Part shown: piece by piece, positions 18,951-28,388 of the stretch
Position numbering within the stretch: position 1 is the first letter of the stretch
How the letters are laid out: each line of letters begins with the position of its first letter
From: Methanosalsum natronophilum
GTDB lineage: Archaea > Halobacteriota > Methanosarcinia > Methanosarcinales > Methanosarcinaceae
Length of the DNA stretch: 64,000 bases
Direction of reading: 5' to 3'
Assembly (NCBI RefSeq): GCF_024808815.1
Contig: NZ_JANUCS010000003.1
Location: 41,386 to 105,385 of the forward strand
The notes under the pieces: model-generated
Told to the model about the DNA's origin: nothing
The model's database searches: none
What the model saw: the letters and a program-made list of their open reading frames with translations, nothing else
Program-made: the position numbers and the translations under genes

Positions 18951-19096
18951 GTTAGTTTGAGTCTAATATGTTTAATATATATTTGTTGGTGTAATCTAAA
19001 TATACATTTTCGCTCAAAACTAAAATAATAAAACATATGAATATTATGCACTCTAGATAATATAATTTGGTTCAAATCAAACAGTTAAACGTTGAT

Positions 19097-19125
19097 TAAC
19101 GAACACCCATTCGTTAGGTATATAT
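19097..19125 (+). promoter_or_regulatory. operator palindrome and TATA box of the mevalonate-entry operon
   Basis: TAACGAA-CACCCA-TTCGTTA (19097-19116) is a perfect 7+7 inverted repeat, directly followed by GG and a TATA box TATATAT at 19119-19125. The palindrome therefore covers the BRE. With the ATG at 19153, transcription would start only a few bases before the gene. A bound repressor would block TBP/TFB; the COG1709 HTH protein encoded first is the obvious candidate for autoregulation. Confidence 0.6.
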
Positions 19126-19152
19126 GTAGCGAGAAATGTTAGTTATGTAACC

Positions 19153-19893
19153 ATGACTGCTGGCACATCCTATGAAAATGTTAGGAAAAAACTTTCTGAA
19201 AAAATGGCAGGTGAGATAACTCTCTCAGAAAAGCCAGGAGAAGCCTTAAAGAAGTGGAGATTGAATTTTGATATTGCACAAACAGAACTTTCTTCTTATT
19301 TAGGTGTTTCTCCTTCGGTAATTAGCGATTATGAAAGTGGTCGACGAAAATCACCCGGAACTTTAATTGTCAGCAAAATAATTGAAGCACTTTTAAGTAT
19401 TGAAACCGAAAAGGGAGGAAAGAAAATACATGCTTATGAAAGTATGCTTTATGCAGAGTCTCCTTCCAAAGCTGTTTATGGAGCTTATGAATACACGTAC
19501 CCAATGCAACTTGCAAGACTTTCAAACTTAATTGATGGGACTATTATTTACAAAGGTATTGAAAAGCCACTTTATGGATTTACTGTAATAGATAGTAAAA
19601 GGGCAATCCTAGAAATGTCATCCCATGAGTTTCAAAGGCTATATGGCTGGAGTACAGAAAGGGCCATGATATTCACCAAAGTCTCTACAGGGAAATCTCC
19701 AATGGTGGCTATACGTGTAACTAGTCTAAAACCTGCGACAGTTGTAATACATGGTATTCAAGCAAATGATGTTGATCCGATGGTGAAAAAAATGGCTGAA
19801 GTTGATAGGATACCTGTTATTGCAACAACTATGGATCTTGATGAACTTATTGCTACACTCAAAAAATATAGCCAATATCATGCACTAGAATAA
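19153..19893 (+). CDS. COG1709-type HTH transcriptional regulator
   Basis: 246 aa. Residues about 28-85 form an XRE-like helix-turn-helix (LKKWRLNFDIAQTELSSYLG, then SPSVISDYESGRR). The C-terminal 150 residues form an alpha/beta domain of the sort found in COG1709/COG1395 archaeal regulators. Genes of this type commonly precede HMG-CoA synthase in Euryarchaeota, as here with a 27-bp gap. It probably controls mevalonate-pathway entry through the palindrome upstream of itself; the ligand is unknown. Confidence 0.82.
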   Translation: MTAGTSYENVRKKLSEKMAGEITLSEKPGEALKKWRLNFDIAQTELSSYLGVSPSVISDYESGRRKSPGTLIVSKIIEALLSIETEKGGKKIHAYESMLYAESPSKAVYGAYEYTYPMQLARLSNLIDGTIIYKGIEKPLYGFTVIDSKRAILEMSSHEFQRLYGWSTERAMIFTKVSTGKSPMVAIRVTSLKPATVVIHGIQANDVDPMVKKMAEVDRIPVIATTMDLDELIATLKKYSQYHALE

Positions 19894-19920
19894 GAATTTT
19901 AATAATCAATAGGTGAAAAA

Positions 19921-20970
19921 ATGAAAACTGGAATAGTATCATACGGTGCCTATATCCCAAAATACAGAATAAAAGTTGAAGAAATTGCACGTGTTTGGGG
20001 AGATGATGCGGAAAGCCTTTCAAAAGGATTGAAGGTAGACGAAAAATCAGTTCCTGATATAGACGAGGATGCAGCTACAATTGCAGTAGAATCTGCAAGA
20101 TCTGCCATTGCAAGATGTAATATTGATCCTACAAGAATCGGTGCAGTTTACACCGGATCAGAAAGTCATCCCTATGCCGTTAAGCCTACAAGCACAATTG
20201 TTGCTGAAGCTATTGGTGCCACTCCACAGCTGACAGCTGCAGACTTTGAGTTTGCATGTAAGGCAGGCACTGCTGCAGTACAAGCTTGTATGGGCTTAGC
20301 CGCATCGAAGCAAATTGATTTAGGATTAGCAATTGGCTCAGACGTATCTCAAGGTGCTCCCGGTGATGCACTAGAATATACAGCAGCTGCTGGAGGTGTT
20401 TCAATGCTTATTGGAACAAATCCTGATGAAATAATAGCCAATATTGAAGACACATATTCATTTACTACCGATACTCCTGATTTTTGGAGAAGAGAAGGGA
20501 TGCCATACCCAGAACATGGCGGTAGATTTACAGGCGAACCTGGTTATTTCAAACATGTGACTGGAGCAGCTGAAGGTTTAATGAGTAAGCTAAATACAAC
20601 ACCTAAAGACTATGATTATGCGGTATTCCATCAACCAAACGGGAAATTTCCTAGTAGGGTAGCAAAAATGTTAGGATTTACAACAGAGCAGATTCTTCCA
20701 GGCCTTGTTGTTCCGAAACTAGGGAATACATATTCAGGCTCGTGTTTAATGGGTATAGCTGCCACTTTAGATCAAGCAAAGCCCGGTGATTGTATTTTCG
20801 CTACAGCATTTGGATCAGGAGCTGGAGCTGATGCTTTTAGTTTTGAGGTTACGGAAAATATAGAGAAAAGTCGTAATAAAGTGGCTACAATAGAAGAAAT
20901 GCTTCAAAATCCAACTTATATAGACTATTCTATTTACGCTAAACATAAAGACAAATTAAGACGTGCTTAA
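19921..20970 (+). CDS. hydroxymethylglutaryl-CoA synthase
   Basis: 349 aa, archaeal type. [11 protein letters not shown] holds the acyl-accepting Cys, [22 protein letters not shown] is the substrate block (quoted here only in part as PDFWRREG), and [10 protein letters not shown] carries the catalytic His. It condenses acetyl-CoA with acetoacetyl-CoA to HMG-CoA for archaeal isoprenoid lipids. An AGGTGA site precedes ATG 19921. Thiolase and DUF35 follow at 14 bp and 7 bp, the order known for the thiolase/HMGCS/DUF35 complex in which acetoacetyl-CoA is channelled between active sites. Confidence 0.95.
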   Translation: MKTGIVSYGAYIPKYRIKVEEIARVWGDDAESLSKGLKVDEKSVPDIDEDAATIAVESARSAIARCNIDPTRIGAVYTGSESHPYAVKPTSTIVAEAIGATPQLTAADFEFACKAGTAAVQACMGLAASKQIDLGLAIGSDVSQGAPGDALEYTAAAGGVSMLIGTNPDEIIANIEDTYSFTTDTPDFWRREGMPYPEHGGRFTGEPGYFKHVTGAAEGLMSKLNTTPKDYDYAVFHQPNGKFPSRVAKMLGFTTEQILPGLVVPKLGNTYSGSCLMGIAATLDQAKPGDCIFATAFGSGAGADAFSFEVTENIEKSRNKVATIEEMLQNPTYIDYSIYAKHKDKLRRA

Positions 20971-20984
20971 TCAGAGGAATAATT

Positions 20985-22157
20985 ATGCGAGATGTTGCAA
21001 TTATAGGAGTTAAAAATACTAATTTTGGTGAAAAGTGGGACGTATCTTTTAGGGATATTTTTGTTGAAGCTGGAGCAGGTTCTTTACAAGATGCAGGTGT
21101 AGCTGGAGAAGATATAGATGGCTTGTATGTTGGTAACATGAGCGGTGGCCAATTTGTTGAACAGGAACATATAGGGGCGTTAATTGCTGACTATTCAGGT
21201 CTGGCAAAGAACCTCAATGTTCCATCGACACGTGTGGAAGCAGCATGTGCATCGGGAGGACTTGCTCTAAGGCAAGCTATATTTGGTGTAGCTTCAGGTT
21301 ATCAAGATATAGTTGTTGCTGCAGGTGTTGAAAAAATGACAGATGTTTCATCTGCTGTTGCCTCAGCTGCTCTTGCTGCAGCTTCTGATAGAGAATGGGA
21401 AGGAATTATGGGAGCTACTTTTCCTGGATTATATGCCATGATTGCTAGGCTTCACATGCATAAATACGGGACAACATCTGAACAAATGGCAGAAGTTGCT
21501 GTAAAGAACCATTCTAATGGTTTTCTGAATCCTATTTCTCAATATAGAAGGAAAATTACAGTAGAAGATGTATTAAGTTCGATTCTTGTAGCTGACCCAT
21601 TACATATACTTGACTGCTCGCCTATTACAGATGGTGCATCATCGTTAGTATTAGCACCAGCAGATATTGCGCATGAATACACTGACACTCCAGTGTACAT
21701 AAAGGCAAGCTCTCAGGCAAGTGATACGATTTCTCTTCATGATAGAAAAGATATAACGACACTAGATTCCACTGTTGCAGCAGCTAATAGGGCATATGAA
21801 ATGGCTAAGATGAAACCCAATGACATTGACCTTGTTGAAGTACATGATTGCTTTACTATTGCTGAAATATGTGCCATTGAAGACCTTGGTTTCGTGAAAA
21901 AAGGACAAGGTGGATCATTTACACAAGAAGGTGAAACCTCAATTGGAGGGAAAATACCAGTTAACACTTCAGGCGGGCTTAAATCATGTGGTCATCCCGT
22001 GGGGGCTACTGGGATTAAACAAGCTGTAGAAGTTGTTCATCAACTGAGAGGGGAAGCTGGGAAACGACAGTTGGATAATGCAAATATCGGCATGACTCAT
22101 AATGTAGGCGGTTCAGGTGCAACCGCAGTAGTCCATATATTAGCAAGGGATAGGTGA
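20985..22157 (+). CDS. acetyl-CoA C-acetyltransferase (thiolase)
   Basis: 390 aa of the archaeal thiolase/SCP-x class. VEAACASGG holds the nucleophilic Cys, [10 protein letters not shown] replaces the classical NEAF block, and [15 protein letters not shown] and a terminal HNVGGSGAT complete the active site. It makes acetoacetyl-CoA from two acetyl-CoA, an unfavourable step pulled forward by direct transfer to HMG-CoA synthase. AGAGGA precedes ATG 20985. Gene order with HMGCS and DUF35 supports complex formation. Confidence 0.93.
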   Translation: MRDVAIIGVKNTNFGEKWDVSFRDIFVEAGAGSLQDAGVAGEDIDGLYVGNMSGGQFVEQEHIGALIADYSGLAKNLNVPSTRVEAACASGGLALRQAIFGVASGYQDIVVAAGVEKMTDVSSAVASAALAAASDREWEGIMGATFPGLYAMIARLHMHKYGTTSEQMAEVAVKNHSNGFLNPISQYRRKITVEDVLSSILVADPLHILDCSPITDGASSLVLAPADIAHEYTDTPVYIKASSQASDTISLHDRKDITTLDSTVAAANRAYEMAKMKPNDIDLVEVHDCFTIAEICAIEDLGFVKKGQGGSFTQEGETSIGGKIPVNTSGGLKSCGHPVGATGIKQAVEVVHQLRGEAGKRQLDNANIGMTHNVGGSGATAVVHILARDR

Positions 22158-22164
22158 TAAGTAT

Positions 22165-22557
22165 ATGTCAGTAGCAAGATTTTGGAGAAAACAAGTTCAG
22201 AGGTATAATTTAGTTGGGACACATTGTAAGAGCTGTGATGAATATTTTTATCCTCCAAGAAATATGTGTCCTACATGTCGAAGAAATGGTAAAATTGAGT
22301 CATATAAATTTAATGGAGATGGAGAGGTAATATCATTTACAGTAATCCGAACAGCTGCAGTCGGATTTGAACACCAAACACCTTACATTCTTGCCATAGT
22401 CCAGCTAAAAGAGGGTCCTAAACTTACAACCCAGATTTCATGTGGTATAGATGAAATTTATTTGGGAATGAAAGTTAAACCTGTATTTAGAAAATTAGGT
22501 GATGGCGGAGAAAAAGGTATGATTTATTATGGAACGAAGTTTATAGCCGCTGAGTAA
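22165..22557 (+). CDS. DUF35 zinc-ribbon/OB-fold scaffold protein
   Basis: 130 aa. The N-terminal rubredoxin-like zinc ribbon (CKSCDEYFYPPRNMCPTC, about residues 22-39) is followed by an OB fold with SFTVIRTAA and GMKVKPVF. This family, also called Zn-ribbon OB-fold, binds CoA and bridges thiolase and HMG-CoA synthase in archaea. The thiolase stop overlaps its GGTGAT ribosome site, so translation is coupled. Confidence 0.93.
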   Translation: MSVARFWRKQVQRYNLVGTHCKSCDEYFYPPRNMCPTCRRNGKIESYKFNGDGEVISFTVIRTAAVGFEHQTPYILAIVQLKEGPKLTTQISCGIDEIYLGMKVKPVFRKLGDGGEKGMIYYGTKFIAAE

Positions 22558-22562
22558 ATTGT

Positions 22563-23087
22563 ATGTTTGAAGTTGAATTAAAATTAAAGATTGAACACTC
22601 TATGGTTATTCCATATCTTGAAGGATTAGGCTTTTACCTTGTAGGAGAAGAAGTACACCATGATATCTATCTTAATGCGCCACATAAGGATTTTGGTGTA
22701 ACCGATGAGGCTCTAAGGTTACGACAATCTAATGGGAAAAGCTATCTAACTTATAAGGATAAAAAAATTAATCCTCGTACAAAAACTAGAAGAGAAATTG
22801 AAACTCCTATCATACTAGATGATATGTATGATATTTTTTTATCTTTAGGATTTAAAGAAACTCTTAATATTGAAAAAAAGCGTATAAAATATAAAAAAAA
22901 AGATATTTCAATATGTCTGGATTCCGTTAAAGGACTAGGAGAATTTGTTGAAATTGAAACAATGGCTGACTCCAACTTAAATATTTATGAAAATCAGCTT
23001 CTTGAAATATTAAAAACAATGAATATATCTGAAGATAAGCTGATATCTAAATCATACCTCGAATTACTCCTAGATAATGGCCAATAA
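22563..23087 (+). CDS. CYTH-domain protein (class IV adenylyl cyclase/CyaB-like)
   Basis: 174 aa. The N-terminal FEVELKLKI is the ExExK signature of CYTH tunnel-fold proteins. The later LRLRQ, LTYKDK, RREIET and LGEFVEIE strands carry the alternating acidic and basic residues that bind triphosphate and metal. Archaeal members may be adenylyl cyclases or tripolyphosphatases/thiamine triphosphatases; sequence does not settle which. It begins 5 bp after the DUF35 stop, so it is cotranscribed with the mevalonate genes though no metabolic link is obvious. Confidence 0.85.
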   Translation: MFEVELKLKIEHSMVIPYLEGLGFYLVGEEVHHDIYLNAPHKDFGVTDEALRLRQSNGKSYLTYKDKKINPRTKTRREIETPIILDDMYDIFLSLGFKETLNIEKKRIKYKKKDISICLDSVKGLGEFVEIETMADSNLNIYENQLLEILKTMNISEDKLISKSYLELLLDNGQ

Positions 23088-23146
23088 GATATTATATAAA
23101 AAAACCAAAAAATATGGAGTATAGTAAATAGAAATTCAAGTTTACT

Positions 23147-25186
23147 TTAACAAATATTGGATCCTGGTGAACAATCGTACTTTTCTGGTACAATAAGAGT
23201 TCCATTCTCTTTTGTAGCTAACAACATTCCTTCAGACTTAACTCCACATAATTTGACAGGCTTAAGATTTACAAGTACAACAACACTTTTACCATTAAGC
23301 TCTTGCAGACTATATTGATTTTTTATACCAGCAACAATCTGGCGTGGTTTATCTTCACCAATATCTACAGATAATTTAATTAAATTTTTAGATTTAGGTA
23401 TATCTTCAACTTCAACAATTTTCCCTACTCTAAAATCCAATTTAGAAAATTCATCATAGTTAACTACTTTTTTTTCTTTAAACTCTTCTGATTTTTTATT
23501 TTTGATTCCTGCAGCCTCATCTGCAACCTTCACTCTATTGCTTGCAATTTCTTCCATTTGTTCGATTTTAGAATCATCAATTTTTTCAAACAATGTCAAT
23601 GGTTTTGAAAGCTTTTGACCAGCTTCTATTTTTGCTGCTGCTTCATCATACTGGATTAAATGGATATCAGAATTGTACCCTAACTGTTCCCATAAAATTT
23701 CCATCTTTTCAGGTAATATTGGCTCAAATATTATAGCTAAAGCTTTTACTAACTGAAGGCAGTTAGCAATTACAACCCCACAAGCATCTTTATCTTCTTT
23801 TATGAGTTTCCATGGTTCTTTGGATTGGAAATAAGAGTTTCCATATGAAGCTAATGACATTGCTATGTCTGCTGACCTTTTAAATTCATATGATTCTGTA
23901 AACTCTCTATATTCATAGATGATAGACTTTATTTTTGAGATAACATCGTCTTCAATATCACCCTCTGGAACTTCTCCAAAGTTTTTGTATGCAAAAAGCA
24001 ATGTTCTATAGATAAAGTTTCCAAGAACTCCTACAAGCTCAGTGTTGATTTTTTCTTGAAATATATTCCAAGCAAAGTTTAGCTCTTTTGTATGCGATGT
24101 ATAACTTGCTAAATAATATCTTAGTAAGTCTGGATGAAAACCGTGATCTAGATAATCTTCATCAACCCAAACAACGTATCCTCTTGTTTTTGAAAAGGTT
24201 TTATTTTCTATCTTGAGCATTCCTGAAGCAACAACTGCCCAAGGAAGGGTATATTCTGCACCTTTTAACATGGAAGGCCAAAAGATACAATGGTGATAAA
24301 TTATATCTCCACCTATAAAGTGCACAATTCTAGAGTCACCTTTCCATATTTTCTCCCAGCTATCGTTATTTGCTTGAGCCCATTCTTCAGTAAAAGCTAT
24401 ATAACCGATTGGAGCATCTACCCAAACATAAACTACAAGATCTTCATTTCCTGGAAAAGGCACCCCCCATTCTAGAGTTCTACTGATACACCAATCATCT
24501 AATTTTTTGTTAACCCAACCAAGTGCATAGTTTCTTGCATTAAGGGTTCCTCCAAGTTGGTTTAGGTAAGTATCTAGAAAATCTTGAAAGCTGGATAGCT
24601 TAAAAAAATAGTGCTCTTGATCCTTATAGGCTGCTTTTCCTCTACAGATGGTACATATAGGTTCAAGCAATTCACCTGGCTCTAAATGTTTACCACAGCC
24701 TTGGTCACATTCATCGCCCCTAGAAATCTCATCGCAATGTGGACAAACCCCTTCTACATATCTGTCTGGCAAAAATCTATCACAAGAAGGGCAATATGCT
24801 ATTTCAATAACTTTTGAGTAAACGTAATCCTTTTCTATTAATCGGTTTAATATTTCATGAGTACGATTATGATTAGTTGAGTCGTGGGTGGTTCCAAATG
24901 AATCGAAGTTAACGTTCAAATTTTTAAAAACCTGATTAAAATGACTATGATAAATCTCAACTAATTCAGTTGGAGTCATTCCTAATTTCTCAGCGTTTAG
25001 GACAATAGGCGTACCATGCGTATCAGATCCACAAACAAATACAACTTCTTGACCCATCTTTCTAAGTGAACGAACATATATATCAGCAGGAACATATGTT
25101 CTTAAATGACCTATGTGTGCTTTACCGTTCGCATATGGGAGGCCACATGTAACAAGTACGGGCTTATCTGATGGAAATATTGACAT
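23147..25186 (-). CDS. metG: methionyl-tRNA synthetase
   Basis: 679 aa. The HIGH motif is AHIGHL (near residue 22). The zinc-knuckle connective peptide has four Cys pairs (CPSCD, CPHCD, CDQGC, CTICRG). The anticodon-binding helices follow, and the C-terminus is an EMAP/Arc1p-like tRNA-binding domain ([17 protein letters not shown]). The KMSKS loop reads NKTFSKTRG, so the usual first Lys is Thr. A strong AGGTGA site precedes ATG 25186. It charges tRNA-Met for initiation and elongation. Confidence 0.96.
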   Translation of the reverse strand: MSIFPSDKPVLVTCGLPYANGKAHIGHLRTYVPADIYVRSLRKMGQEVVFVCGSDTHGTPIVLNAEKLGMTPTELVEIYHSHFNQVFKNLNVNFDSFGTTHDSTNHNRTHEILNRLIEKDYVYSKVIEIAYCPSCDRFLPDRYVEGVCPHCDEISRGDECDQGCGKHLEPGELLEPICTICRGKAAYKDQEHYFFKLSSFQDFLDTYLNQLGGTLNARNYALGWVNKKLDDWCISRTLEWGVPFPGNEDLVVYVWVDAPIGYIAFTEEWAQANNDSWEKIWKGDSRIVHFIGGDIIYHHCIFWPSMLKGAEYTLPWAVVASGMLKIENKTFSKTRGYVVWVDEDYLDHGFHPDLLRYYLASYTSHTKELNFAWNIFQEKINTELVGVLGNFIYRTLLFAYKNFGEVPEGDIEDDVISKIKSIIYEYREFTESYEFKRSADIAMSLASYGNSYFQSKEPWKLIKEDKDACGVVIANCLQLVKALAIIFEPILPEKMEILWEQLGYNSDIHLIQYDEAAAKIEAGQKLSKPLTLFEKIDDSKIEQMEEIASNRVKVADEAAGIKNKKSEEFKEKKVVNYDEFSKLDFRVGKIVEVEDIPKSKNLIKLSVDIGEDKPRQIVAGIKNQYSLQELNGKSVVVLVNLKPVKLCGVKSEGMLLATKENGTLIVPEKYDCSPGSNIC

Positions 25187-25606
25187 AACTTTTCACCTGT
25201 TTATAATTATTCCATTGTTTAAAATCCACATGTTTTAAAAAGGTTGCCAGATACAATAAGATTACAACCAAAACAACCGAACCTTAATTTTATTAAACTT
25301 AACATTATTATTATTATTATTATTATAGTTGAACATGCAAGTTTTAATGCATATATTTAATAGAAAATACACAATCTATTTACTAATTGTTATTTATAAT
25401 GATTTAGATACACGTTCAATTCTATATTAATATTGATATTTAACCATAAATAAAATATCATATGCGAACTCTTGATGGTATTGGTATGATATTTTAGAAT
25501 TGTGTTATGGGCTTAAGCATAATTAAATTGTGTACACTATCATATCATTTATGAATGTTTAACTGAAAATTTCATTATAATTAAGATACTCTAAATGAGG
25601 CATACA
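25187..25606. other. divergent intergenic region metG/sppA
   Basis: About 420 bp without a gene. It contains a short (ATT)n tract of 7-8 units at about 25304-25326, and the 11-bp inverted repeat listed at 25452. TATA-like sequences for both directions are present but not unique. Confidence 0.5.
25452..25495. promoter_or_regulatory. 11-bp inverted repeat upstream of sppA
   Basis: AAAATATCATA (25452-25462) and TATGATATTTT (25485-25495) are exact reverse complements with a 22-bp spacer, so the arm centres are 33 bp apart (three helical turns). It could be an operator pair or an RNA hairpin. Confidence 0.35.
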
Positions 25607-26665
25607 ATGGATTCAAATAATGATAATTTTTCCAACAAAGTATCCGAAGATGAAGAGGTACAAAGCCAAAGTAATATCGATGATGGATCACTAAGAAAAG
25701 ATAAGTTGGAACATGAAGATAACAATCATTCTATCAATAAAAAGGATGATAGAGATTTAAATACTATGAGTCCTGAACAAAACCAAAGTAGCCAGGCTGA
25801 ATCTATACCTTCTCCTGCAAATAAATCATGTAACTGGTCTAATATAAGTGCTCTTAAATGTATAGCGGTTTTGAGTATAATAGTAATTGGGAGTGTTTTC
25901 CTAATATTTCATGCGGTGGACAGTGGTTTATATCCTTCAGGAGATAAGGTTGCAGTCATATATGTTCAAGGTCCAATAGTTACTGGTAATCTTCCAACAG
26001 AATCAGGTTATGCATCTTCAGAGAATATAGCTGAAAGTTTGCATCAAGCCTCTTCAAATGATAATGTAAAATCAATTGTCTTAAGAATTAATAGCCAAGG
26101 AGGATCACCCGCAGCATCTGAAGAAATAACTCGTGAAATAAATAAAGTTCAAGAACAGGACATTCCTGTAGTAATTTCGATGGGCGAATCTGCTACAAGT
26201 GCTGCATACTATATATCTTCCTCAGCAGATTATATTGTAGCTAATCCCTCTACTTTTACAGGTGCTATAGGTGCAATGTGGATATTTCAAGATCTGAGTG
26301 AAGCTTATGAAGAAGAGGGTATAGACATCCATGTTGCTAAATCAGGTGAATTGAAAGATATGGGTGCTCCATGGAGAGAATTGACTGAAGATGAAAAAGA
26401 ATATGCTGACAAAGTTGTAATGGAAATATTTGATCATTTTATATCTGAAGTTGCTGACGGACGTGAAATGAATGAAAGTTATGTAAAAAATATTTCAGAT
26501 GGAAGAGTTTATACAGGCACTAAGGCAAAAGATTTAGGTTTGATAGATGAAATCGGTAATTTATATGATGCAATAGAAATCGCTTCTGAAATGGGTAATA
26601 TTGAAGGAGATTATCAAGTAATCTACACTAATAGGCCCACGACTTCAAGATTTCTAACTATTTGA
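25607..26665 (+). CDS. sppA: signal peptide peptidase SppA (S49 family)
   Basis: 352 aa from ATG 25607, which has TGAGG 6 bp upstream; ATG 25595 has none. A long charged, low-complexity N-terminal cytoplasmic region of about 85 residues precedes one membrane helix (AVLSIIVIGSVFLIF). An S49 protease domain follows: the nucleophile Ser sits in ESATSAAYY and the general-base Lys in AKSGELKDMG. It degrades cleaved signal peptides or membrane fragments, with the catalytic domain outside. It is the short, single-domain archaeal/Bacillus form. The hydrophilic N-terminal extension is unusually long. Confidence 0.9.
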   Translation: MDSNNDNFSNKVSEDEEVQSQSNIDDGSLRKDKLEHEDNNHSINKKDDRDLNTMSPEQNQSSQAESIPSPANKSCNWSNISALKCIAVLSIIVIGSVFLIFHAVDSGLYPSGDKVAVIYVQGPIVTGNLPTESGYASSENIAESLHQASSNDNVKSIVLRINSQGGSPAASEEITREINKVQEQDIPVVISMGESATSAAYYISSSADYIVANPSTFTGAIGAMWIFQDLSEAYEEEGIDIHVAKSGELKDMGAPWRELTEDEKEYADKVVMEIFDHFISEVADGREMNESYVKNISDGRVYTGTKAKDLGLIDEIGNLYDAIEIASEMGNIEGDYQVIYTNRPTTSRFLTI

Positions 26666-26761
26666 TGAAGTTAAGTTTAGTAAAAAAACTGATTTATATT
26701 GATAGTATTTGCGATTACTAAATAAAAAATTTAATATAAGATTTTGTTGAGGAGATGAATT

Positions 26762-27898
26762 ATGGATAATAATGATTATGGACCCAAACCAAGTTCCACT
26801 TTATTTGACAGCCTGATTGACAAGCAAACAATTATTCTTGCAGTTAATCCACGTATATCACATGTTAATAAAGGCATAATGAAAGCTGCAAAAGACTTTA
26901 ATGCACCAATAATTCTAGAACTTGCAAAGTCCGAATGTAACCTTGAAGGTGGTTATACGGGATTTACGCCATTAGAATTTTCAAAAAGAGCTCATGAATC
27001 TGCAAAAGAAATAGGTATGGAACTATGGTCCCTTCATGCAGACCATATAGGAATTAAAGAAGGAAGCCCAGAGGAAATCACATCTGTAAAAAAGTTGGTA
27101 AAAGCACAAATTGATGCAGGATATACATCTTTTGCAATTGATGCATCTCATTTATTTAACTTCAGTGGAGGAAATTTAGAAGAAGAACTAAAAGACAATA
27201 TAGATGCAACTACTGAGATTGCAAATTTTATTGATGAAAAAATGGATGGCAAACCATATGGCCTCGAAGTTGAAGTTGGTGAAATAGGAAGAGAAGATGA
27301 ATATGGCAGAGTACTCACTACACCAGAAGAAGCAGTAACTTTTATAAAAGCCTTAAACTCGAATAATGTTTATCCTCATGTGCTGGCAATTGCAAATGGT
27401 AGTGCACATGGTAATACTTATGATAGCTCTGGAAATTTGATAGAACAAGTTTCAATAGACATTCCGCAAACAAAAAAAGTGGCTAAAGCTTTACGAGATA
27501 ACAACTTGAAAGTAAGGATTGCACAGCATGGGATAACTGGCACACCACTTGATTTAATCCATAATCACTTTCCTCATGGAGATATTATAAAAGGCAATGT
27601 TGGAACTTTTTACTTGAATATAGTTTGGGATGTTTTGAAGGTATTTGAGCCTGATTTATATAAAGATATATGGAATTGGACTATTGAAAGTTTTAGTGAA
27701 AAAGCTCCAAATAAATCTAACAATGAAATTTTTGGGAAATACGGTAAACATGCAATAAAACAGTTCTTTAATCAGATATACTCAGTAGATGAAGATACTA
27801 TTAAAGCAATCGAGTCAAAAGCTTATTCTGAAACTTTAATGTTTTTAAAAGCATTCAAATGCGAAGGAACTGCTGAACTTATTGCCAATAGGTATTAA
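26762..27898 (+). CDS. fba: class II fructose-bisphosphate aldolase-like protein
   Basis: 378 aa. The TIM-barrel class II signatures are present: LHADHIGI (zinc His), VEVGEIG, IANGSAHGN (zinc His and phosphate loop) and AQHGITGTP. The enzyme would cleave or form fructose 1,6-bisphosphate with a bound zinc. Most archaea rely on FBPA/ase or class I DhnA aldolase, so this bacterial-type class II enzyme is a Methanosarcinales trait. A tagatose-bisphosphate or other sugar-phosphate aldolase is the alternative. GAGGAGATGA precedes ATG 26762. Confidence 0.82.
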   Translation: MDNNDYGPKPSSTLFDSLIDKQTIILAVNPRISHVNKGIMKAAKDFNAPIILELAKSECNLEGGYTGFTPLEFSKRAHESAKEIGMELWSLHADHIGIKEGSPEEITSVKKLVKAQIDAGYTSFAIDASHLFNFSGGNLEEELKDNIDATTEIANFIDEKMDGKPYGLEVEVGEIGREDEYGRVLTTPEEAVTFIKALNSNNVYPHVLAIANGSAHGNTYDSSGNLIEQVSIDIPQTKKVAKALRDNNLKVRIAQHGITGTPLDLIHNHFPHGDIIKGNVGTFYLNIVWDVLKVFEPDLYKDIWNWTIESFSEKAPNKSNNEIFGKYGKHAIKQFFNQIYSVDEDTIKAIESKAYSETLMFLKAFKCEGTAELIANRY

Positions 27899-28090
27899 CA
27901 AAAATATAAAAAAACCTCACATTTACATTTATTTTTGTAAATAGCTATTTATATCAGTATTTCATATTTGTAAATGCTAGATTGAGACTATTTTGGTAAA
28001 TATGAATAGGCATTTAAAACACATTTGCATTTTTACTTACCATTTTTTGTTGATTATCTACGCATAAATATTAATTAAGGACGTGTATTT

Positions 28091-28294
28091 TTGTTTGGAG
28101 ACATGAAACCATCTGCTCCAGTAGAAGCTGGAAAAACATATGAAGTAACGATTGAAGATATTGCAAAAGAGGGCGACGGCATAGCTCGTGTAGAGGGCTT
28201 TGTAATTTTTGTTCCCAACACAGAAGTTGGTGACAGTGTTAATATAAAAGTTAACCGTGTTATGAGAAAATTTGCTTTTGGTGAAGTAGTATAA
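28091..28294 (+). CDS. TRAM-domain RNA-binding protein
   Basis: 67 aa, a single TRAM domain (YEVTIEDIAKEGDGIARVEGF, shown here as EGDGIARVEGF, then VFVPNTEVGD). These small OB-fold proteins bind RNA and act as archaeal RNA chaperones, induced by cold in Methanococcoides and relatives. The TTG start at 28091 is supported by TAAGGACG 8 bp upstream and by the MFGD opening common in the family. The upstream 190 bp contain an inverted repeat ATTTACA...TGTAAAT (27921-27942) that may serve fba termination or leader folding. Confidence 0.88.
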   Translation: MFGDMKPSAPVEAGKTYEVTIEDIAKEGDGIARVEGFVIFVPNTEVGDSVNIKVNRVMRKFAFGEVV

Positions 28295-28334
28295 ATAATT
28301 TAATTTATTATATGCTTTATTTTTTTTGTAATAT

Positions 28335-28362
28335 TAATTGGTGTAATTATTTACACCAATTA
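28335..28362. terminator. bidirectional terminator between TRAM gene and purL
   Basis: A 12-bp perfect stem (TAATTGGTGTAA / TTACACCAATTA) closes on a TTAT tetraloop in the convergent gap. Confidence 0.65.
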
Positions 28363-28388
28363 GAATTAAAATAAACCTTAAAATTTTT

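Noticed and set aside
23123..23146. Hairpin AGTAAA...TTTACT as terminator between CYTH and metG genes
   Set aside because: Only 6 A/T-rich base pairs with a 12-nt loop; too weak to call.
25304..25326. (ATT)n tract as a CRISPR or other structured repeat
   Set aside because: It is a simple microsatellite without spacers; no CRISPR array was seen in the window.
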